A stretch of DNA of 5,574 nucleotides from an uncultured Pseudomonadota bacterium. GTDB taxonomy: Bacteria; Pseudomonadota; Gammaproteobacteria; Burkholderiales; Burkholderiaceae. The translations under genes were made by a program, and so were the position numbers. The notes below the pieces were generated by a model, which saw nothing but the letters and a program-made list of their open reading frames with translations, did not search any database and was not told where the DNA came from. Location: assembly GCA_946480245.1 (NCBI GenBank), contig CAMLIZ010000224.1, positions 1 through 5,574 on the forward strand. Reading direction: 5' to 3'. Shown here in pieces: positions 1 to 4,174 of the stretch (its first letter is position 1; each line of letters opens with the position of its first letter).

Positions 1-85
1 CGCACAGGCCGGGTTGGTGTTGCGCGAGCGCGTGGCGATGCCGGCCAACAACCTGCTGCTGGTGTGGGAGCGCCTCAGCGCTTGA
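1..85 (+). CDS. C-terminal end of a DUF938 (METTL26-like) SAM-dependent methyltransferase, 5' part outside window
   Basis: Only the last 27 codons are present, read in the frame beginning at base 2 and ending with TGA at 83-85. The tail contains the residues AMPANNLLLVWERL. DUF938/UPF0585 proteins, including human METTL26, typically end in a block of the type MPANN-x-x-L-hydrophobic-F-R, and that resemblance is the sole basis for the call. The family has a class I SAM-binding fold, and its substrate is generally unknown. No catalytic or SAM-binding residues are visible because the body of the gene lies upstream. The stop codon lies inside the end of the convergent DUF4197 gene, giving an 11-base tail-to-tail overlap. 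The main alternative is another small methyltransferase with a similar ending. Confidence 0.6.
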   Translation, partial: AQAGLVLRERVAMPANNLLLVWERLSA

Positions 86-785
86 ACGCGCCGAACACCT
101 TCTCGAGGATCGCGCTGCCGGTGCCCACCGGGTCGCGGCGGATCTTCTTCTCTTCCTCGCCGATCATGAAGTACAGGCCGTCCAGCGCCTTGCGCGTCAC
201 GTACTGCTGCACGTTGGCGTCTTCCTGGCGCACCAGGCCCAGGCTGGAGGCCTTGCCGGCCACCGCGTTGTACTTGTCGGCCAGCGCCACGCGCTCGGTG
301 GCCTGCGTGACGATCGGCAGGAACTGCACCCCCAGCGGCTCGCGCGTCTTGGTCGCAAAGAACTGCGTCACCGCGGTGTCGCTGCCGCGCACGATCTGCA
401 GCGCGTCCTCCACGCTGATGTGCCGCACGGCGTCCACCAGCAGCGTCTTGGCATGCGGCACGGCGGCTTCCGCCGCACGGTTCATCGCGGTCACCAGCTC
501 GTCCACCTTGCGGCCCTGGCCCAGCATGCGCAGCCAGCGCGCGGCATCTTCCAGTGCGCCGGGCAGCGGGATGCGCACCTGCGGGTTGCCGAGAAAGCCG
601 TCGGTGCGGCCGAGCAGGCTCACGGCCGACAGCGCGCCGCGCTGCAGCGCCGCGCGGATGCCGGCGGCCGCGTCATCTTGGGAAAGCGCGGCGGCCGCGG
701 CCGGTAGAGGCAGCGCGCCGCACAGCACGCCGAGAAGGGAGCCGCCCGCGGCGGTGAACTGTCTGCGATCCATGCGAGCCATCAT
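75..785 (-). CDS. DUF4197 family exported protein with Tat-like signal peptide
   Basis: The 236-residue product matches DUF4197 proteins along its length. Recognisable blocks are GIRAAL near residue 42, LGRTDGFLGNPQVRIPLP at 58-75, MNRAAEAAVP at 101-110 and the ending EEEKKIRRDP...ILEKVFG at 210-232. The N-terminus has a twin-arginine-like motif, RRQFT (Arg7-Arg8), then a weakly hydrophobic Ala/Gly/Leu stretch and an alanine-rich cleavage zone around 28-33. It is therefore probably exported folded to the periplasm by Tat. The family's biochemical function is not known to me. The start is uncertain: ATG codons at 785, 782 and 773 are all possible, none has a strong Shine-Dalgarno sequence, and starting at 773 would place the arginines at 3-4 as in many Tat substrates. 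The gene lies 12 bases after the pldA stop on the same strand and is probably co-transcribed with it. Confidence 0.9.
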   Translation of the reverse strand: MMARMDRRQFTAAGGSLLGVLCGALPLPAAAAALSQDDAAAGIRAALQRGALSAVSLLGRTDGFLGNPQVRIPLPGALEDAARWLRMLGQGRKVDELVTAMNRAAEAAVPHAKTLLVDAVRHISVEDALQIVRGSDTAVTQFFATKTREPLGVQFLPIVTQATERVALADKYNAVAGKASSLGLVRQEDANVQQYVTRKALDGLYFMIGEEEKKIRRDPVGTGSAILEKVFGAFKR

Positions 786-797
786 GACCCAAACGGC

Positions 798-1835
798 CTA
801 CAACTGGAACAGCGTGACGCCCAGGCCCACGCTGGTCTGGCGCCGGTTGTAGTCGAGCAGGGTCTCGCCATAGCCGCTGAACACCTGCAGGTACCAGCGC
901 AGGCCGCCCGGCTGCGCGCTGTTGACCGGATAGGTCCAGTCCATCTGCCAGGCGCCGCGCCGCAGCTCGGACGGGTTCAGCCGCCACGACAGCGACGCGG
1001 TGGCCGCGCCCGGCAGCCACGACGCCGTGAGTTCGGTGTTGCCGATGTAGCGCGTGAGGTCCGGGTTGTCGTCGTCGCTCGATTCATGCAGGCGCCGATC
1101 CACGCGCAGCTGCAGCCCCACCTCGCCGCGGTCGAAGGACAGGCCGCCGTACACGCGGTTCCAGCTGCGCGACAACGGGCCGCTCTGCCCGTTCGACTGG
1201 TGCGCGATGCCGGCCTGCACCATGCGCCAGTGCCAGCCGTCGGGCAACAGGCCCATCTGCTGGGGTATCGGCAGCACGTAGATCGCCTCCGGCTGGTAGT
1301 CGGTGCTGCGGAAGGGCGACGAATCCTGAGGCGTCCACACCTGCCACAGCGAGCGCTGGGTGTAGGCGAACCACAGGTCGGCGTCGGGCAGCAGCAGGCC
1401 CTCGGCCACTTTGGCGCGCAGCGACACCTGCAGCTTGGCCTCGATCGGCCGGTAGCCGCCGTGCGCCGGCGCGTCCGGGTGCGTGGGGCTGCTCGGCTGG
1501 CGGTTGATGCGGCTGGTGTAGTGCGCCGGCAGCACGAAGTTCGGGTAGTAGGTGCGCACCACGAAGGTGCCGCGCTTGTCCTGCGGCGTGAGCTCCCAGA
1601 AGCGCGTCATCACGGTGGACAGCACCGGCGCGGGCTCGGCAGTGGCCGGTGGCGTCGCCACGACAGGCGCCGGTGCCGGCGGCAACGGCTTGAACAGGCG
1701 GTCGTAGCAGGCCAGTCGGCGCGTGTCGTCGGGCTCGGCGGCGCACTGCGCGGGCGTCTGTGCATGCAGCGCAGCGGGCAGCAGCATGAGCGCCGCCAGC
1801 GACATGGGCCAAGCAGTGCGCGATGAAAGTGTCAT
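798..1835 (-). CDS. pldA: Outer-membrane phospholipase A (OMPLA)
   Basis: The 345-residue product is a PldA-type phospholipase A1/A2, an outer-membrane beta-barrel that hydrolyses acyl ester bonds of phospholipids misplaced in the outer leaflet. The active-site block is clear: His212-Gln-Ser214-Asn-Gly, then SRSWN ending at Asn226. The His+2=Ser and His+14=Asn spacing equals that of the E. coli triad His142/Ser144/Asn156. The late block GYGETLLDYN (321-330) and the closing strand SVGLGVTLFQL also match the family. Residues 1-25 form a signal peptide, probably cleaved after AlaLeuHisAla. An extra region follows: a Cys31...DDTRRLACYDRLF motif (to residue 48) and a Pro/Ala linker (49-72) before the barrel, making it longer than the 289-residue E. 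coli protein. Relative to E. coli, Arg147 and Asp149 near the calcium site are Gln217 and Gly219, while Ser152 is kept (Ser222). The ATG at 1835 is chosen because it begins the signal peptide. An internal ATG at 1805 is possible, and neither has a good ribosome binding site. Confidence 0.95.
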   Translation of the reverse strand: MTLSSRTAWPMSLAALMLLPAALHAQTPAQCAAEPDDTRRLACYDRLFKPLPPAPAPVVATPPATAEPAPVLSTVMTRFWELTPQDKRGTFVVRTYYPNFVLPAHYTSRINRQPSSPTHPDAPAHGGYRPIEAKLQVSLRAKVAEGLLLPDADLWFAYTQRSLWQVWTPQDSSPFRSTDYQPEAIYVLPIPQQMGLLPDGWHWRMVQAGIAHQSNGQSGPLSRSWNRVYGGLSFDRGEVGLQLRVDRRLHESSDDDNPDLTRYIGNTELTASWLPGAATASLSWRLNPSELRRGAWQMDWTYPVNSAQPGGLRWYLQVFSGYGETLLDYNRRQTSVGLGVTLFQL

Positions 1836-1944
1836 GCGAAAAGTATCGCCGCCGCGGCAGCGCACGCCGATTGCCTGCGGCGTTGAAAACGGCGACCATG
1901 CCGTGCGGCCGGGCGCGCTGGATGCGCCGGGCCGCAGCCCCACG
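1836..1944. promoter_or_regulatory. Divergent intergenic region between pldA and the transporter operon
   Basis: This 109-base gap separates two outward-pointing units and must hold promoters for both, unless transcription enters from elsewhere. The pldA-proximal part (1836-1850) is less GC-rich than its surroundings. On the minus strand it contains GATACT (1842-1847), which matches the sigma-70 -10 consensus at four of six positions, but I find no matching -35 element at normal spacing. A plus-strand TTGAAA at 1883-1888 lacks a matching -10. No confident promoter can be named. The right half is occupied by the inverted repeat at 1904-1936. Confidence 0.4.
1904..1936. repeat. 33-base imperfect inverted repeat just upstream of the plus-strand operon
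   Basis: The left arm TGCGGCCGGGCGC (1904-1916) and right arm GCGCCGGGCCGCA (1924-1936) pair at 12 of 13 positions, with one G-G mismatch (1911/1929) and a 7-base spacer. The repeat ends 8 bases before the ATG at 1945. As RNA it would fold into a very stable hairpin in the 5' leader; as DNA it could be a dyad operator. No T-run follows on either strand, so it does not look like a standard intrinsic terminator. The pairing is read directly from the sequence, and the regulatory role is inferred. Confidence 0.6.
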
Positions 1945-2634
1945 ATGACGCACACCGCCCCGCCCGCCATGCGCTTGCCTCTTCTTTGCACCGCCACCCT
2001 GGCGGCCGCGCTCGCCAGCCTGGGCGCCACCGCTGCGCCGACGGCGCCCGCCGCTTCTGCCGCCAGTGCGCCGCTGCTCGCGGCCGACAGCCGCCATGCG
2101 GTGGAGCGTTGCCAGGCCGCGGTGGCCGAGACGGTGCGCGACATGCGCGGCCAGAACGGACGCAACCTGCATTTCACCGGCACGCCCCAACTGCTGCCGC
2201 CCACGGCCGACCAGGTGGTGGCGGTGACCGGCGAGGGCCGCTACGGCGAGGCGGGCCAGCCGTTCCGCTGGAACTGCAGCTACGAGCTGCGCAGCGGCAG
2301 CACCTCCGGCGTGGTGTTCCGCGACACCGGTGCCCCGATCACCCCCAAGGCCGCGCAAGGCGGCGACTGGCAGCCCGACCTCAGCCACATCGCGCCCGAC
2401 CTGTGCGAGGGCGAGGTGGCCACGCTGCTGAAGCGCAAGCATCCGCACGTGGGCCGCATCGTGTTCAACGCGGAGACGCGGCGCCTGCAGCCGGCCGATG
2501 CCGCCGGCCGCGTGCTGCTGCGTGGCGGCGGCGAGGTGCAGCCGGCGCTGGACGCCAAGGCGCGCCTGTTCGGCTACGAATGCACCTACGAGTCGGCCAG
2601 CGGCCGGCTGGTGGCCGCGCGCGCCACCGACTGA
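1945..2634 (+). CDS. Exported protein of unknown function with two tandem copies of a cysteine-containing module
   Basis: I do not recognise this 229-residue protein. Residues about 9-31 form a signal peptide (MRLPLL, then an Ala/Leu-rich core), so it should be periplasmic. The remainder is two copies of one module, about residues 49-118 and 147-220. Each begins with S-x-x-A or similar, then Cys-x3-Val-Ala, GR-x2-F, L-x-P, G-x-G, and ends F-x-x-x-Cys-x-Tyr-Glu-x-x-SerGly. The copies align with a nearly constant offset of 98-102 residues and share about 20 identical positions. Cysteines at 56/111 and 154/213 probably form one disulfide per module. ATG 1945 is used; ATG 1969 gives a tighter signal peptide and is equally plausible. 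An in-frame ATG at 1834 would place a long non-signal segment in front and span the inverted repeat, so it is not used. The next gene starts six bases after the stop, implying co-transcription with the transporter. Confidence 0.8.
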   Translation: MTHTAPPAMRLPLLCTATLAAALASLGATAAPTAPAASAASAPLLAADSRHAVERCQAAVAETVRDMRGQNGRNLHFTGTPQLLPPTADQVVAVTGEGRYGEAGQPFRWNCSYELRSGSTSGVVFRDTGAPITPKAAQGGDWQPDLSHIAPDLCEGEVATLLKRKHPHVGRIVFNAETRRLQPADAAGRVLLRGGGEVQPALDAKARLFGYECTYESASGRLVAARATD

Positions 2635-2640
2635 GCCCGG

Positions 2641-4140
2641 GTGCGCCGCGCGCTGCTCGCCGCTACCGCGGCCCTCGCCTTTGCCTTGGCGCCCACCGTG
2701 CAAGCGACCCAGCCGGTGGTCGTGGGCTCCAAGCGCTTCACCGAGAGCTACGTGCTGGGCGAGCTGGTGCGCCAGAGCCTGCTGGCCGCCGGCATCCCGG
2801 CCGAGCATCGGCAGGGCATGGGCAACACCGCGATCCTGGAGCAGGCGCTGGCCAGCGGCGCGGTGGACGTGTACCCCGAGTACACCGGCACCATCGCGCG
2901 CGAGCTGCTCAAGCGCGACGACGCCGAGGCGGCGCACGCCAGCCTCGACCAGCTGAACCGCTGGCTCGCGCCGCGCGGGCTGAAGGTGGCGGTGCCGCTC
3001 GGCTTCAACAACACCTATGCGCTGGCGATGCGCGAGGCGGATGCCGAGCGCCTGGGCATCACCTCGATCTCGGCACTCGCACAGTACCGCGGCGCGCCGC
3101 TGCGCCTGGGCCTGTCGCACGAGTTCCTGGTGCGTGCCGACGGCTGGCCCGCGCTGAAAAAGGCCTACGGCCTGCCGCAGGCGCCGCAGGCCGGGCTGGA
3201 CCACGGCCTGGCCTACCAGGCGTTGGCCCAAGCGCAGGTGGACGTGATCGACGTGTACACCACCGACGCGCAGATCGGCCGCCAGCACTTGCGCGTGCTG
3301 AAGGACGACCGCGCCTTCTTTCCGCGCTACGACGCGGTGCTGCTGATGCGCGCCGCGCTCGACCCGCGGCCGATCGCTGCGCGCCTGCAGGGCCGCATCG
3401 ACGAGGCCACGATGATCCGGCTCAACGCCGAGGTGGAGCTCGACGGCCGCCGCTTCGACGAGGTGGCGCGCAGCTTCCTCGCCGGCCGCGCGCCGGCGCA
3501 GGCCGCGCCCGCCGCGCGCGGCTTCATCGCGCGCCTGCTGGCACCCGACCTGGGCCGCCTGCTGGCGCAGCACCTCGCGCTGGTGCTGGGCTCGCTGCTG
3601 CTCGCGGTGGCTGCCGGCGTGCCGCTGGGCCTGTTGGCGCATCGCCGGCCACGCCTCGCCGGGTGGCTGATGGGCACGGTGGGCGTGCTGCAGACCGTGC
3701 CCTCGCTGGCGCTGCTGGCGTTCCTGATCGCCGCGGTGGGCCGCATCGGCTTCGTGCCGGCGCTGCTGGCGCTGTTCGTGTATGCGCTGCTGCCGATCGT
3801 GCGCAACACGCATGCCGGCCTGGGCAGCGTGCCGGCGGGGCTGGTGATGGCCGGTACCGCGCTCGGGCTGCGTCACGCGCAGGTCCTGCGCCTGGTGGAG
3901 CTGCCGCTGGCCGCGCCCACTTTGCTGGCCGGCATCAAGACCGCGGCGGTGATCAACGTGGGCACGGCCACCGTGGCGGCGTTCATCGGCGCCGGCGGCC
4001 TTGGCGAGCGCATCGTCTCCGGGCTGGCCGTGAACGACAGCGCGCAGATGATGGCCGGCGCGGTGCCGGCCGCGCTGCTGGCGCTGCTGATGCAGTGGGG
4101 GTTCGACGCGCTGGAGCGTGCGCTGCGGCGCGGTCGATGA
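2641..4140 (+). CDS. Fused substrate-binding protein and permease of an osmoprotectant-type (OpuB/OpuC/ProX-like) ABC importer
   Basis: The 499-residue protein joins two normally separate transporter parts. Residues 1-22 form a signal peptide beginning with the GTG start (MRRALLAATA...). Residues about 24-285 are an OpuAC/QAT-type binding domain with GSKRFTESYVLGE (29-41), GMGNTAILEQAL, DVYPEYTGT (76-84), GFNNTYALAM (121-130), DVYTTDAQI and FFPRYDAVLL. Tyr81, Tyr126, Tyr206 and Tyr230 lie in conserved blocks where related proteins use tyrosines to hold quaternary-amine ligands such as glycine betaine or choline. Residues about 305-490 are a BPD_transp_1 permease with about five or six hydrophobic segments (for example QTVPSLALLAFLIA, 351-364). 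The coupling loop (403-432) keeps Gly409 and the ELPLAAP...AGI block but lacks the EAA triplet. Binding domain first is the reverse of Lactococcus OpuABC. No ATPase gene is adjacent. The ligand is unproven and could also be a thiol-betaine, as in EgtU-type relatives. No clear Shine-Dalgarno precedes the start; translational coupling to the upstream gene is likely. Confidence 0.9.
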   Translation: MRRALLAATAALAFALAPTVQATQPVVVGSKRFTESYVLGELVRQSLLAAGIPAEHRQGMGNTAILEQALASGAVDVYPEYTGTIARELLKRDDAEAAHASLDQLNRWLAPRGLKVAVPLGFNNTYALAMREADAERLGITSISALAQYRGAPLRLGLSHEFLVRADGWPALKKAYGLPQAPQAGLDHGLAYQALAQAQVDVIDVYTTDAQIGRQHLRVLKDDRAFFPRYDAVLLMRAALDPRPIAARLQGRIDEATMIRLNAEVELDGRRFDEVARSFLAGRAPAQAAPAARGFIARLLAPDLGRLLAQHLALVLGSLLLAVAAGVPLGLLAHRRPRLAGWLMGTVGVLQTVPSLALLAFLIAAVGRIGFVPALLALFVYALLPIVRNTHAGLGSVPAGLVMAGTALGLRHAQVLRLVELPLAAPTLLAGIKTAAVINVGTATVAAFIGAGGLGERIVSGLAVNDSAQMMAGAVPAALLALLMQWGFDALERALRRGR

Positions 4141-4167
4141 CCGCAGCCGCTGCACCAGCGGCCGCAG
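4130..4167. terminator. GC-rich hairpins at the convergent gene junction, possible bidirectional terminator
   Basis: Two perfect short hairpins lie side by side. GCGGTC/GACCGC (4130-4135 with 4139-4144) spans the transporter stop codon. GCCGCTG/CAGCGGC (4146-4152 with 4156-4162) lies in the 34-base gap before the end of the convergent gene. CTGCGG (4123-4128) can also pair with CCGCAG at 4141-4146 or 4162-4167, so alternative folds compete. No T-rich tract follows on either strand, so an intrinsic terminator is only a weak call. Confidence 0.35.
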
Positions 4168-4174
4168 TCACGCC

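Noticed and set aside
64..852. Plus-strand open frame of 262 codons opposite the DUF4197 gene
   Set aside because: It is antisense to a convincing DUF4197 protein, and its Ser/Arg/Ala-rich product has no family features.
1834..1944. Upstream in-frame ATG at 1834 as the start of the duplicated-cysteine gene, sharing CATG with the pldA start
   Set aside because: It would place a 45-residue Pro/Arg-rich segment ahead of the signal peptide and make the inverted repeat coding. A GAAAG upstream is only a weak ribosome site.
1084..4155. Very long open minus-strand frame (about 1023 codons) spanning pldA, the duplicated-cysteine gene and the transporter
   Set aside because: The product is low-complexity Arg/Ala/His/Gln-rich sequence typical of a shadow frame in GC-rich DNA. 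It lies opposite or out of frame with genes that have clear family motifs.
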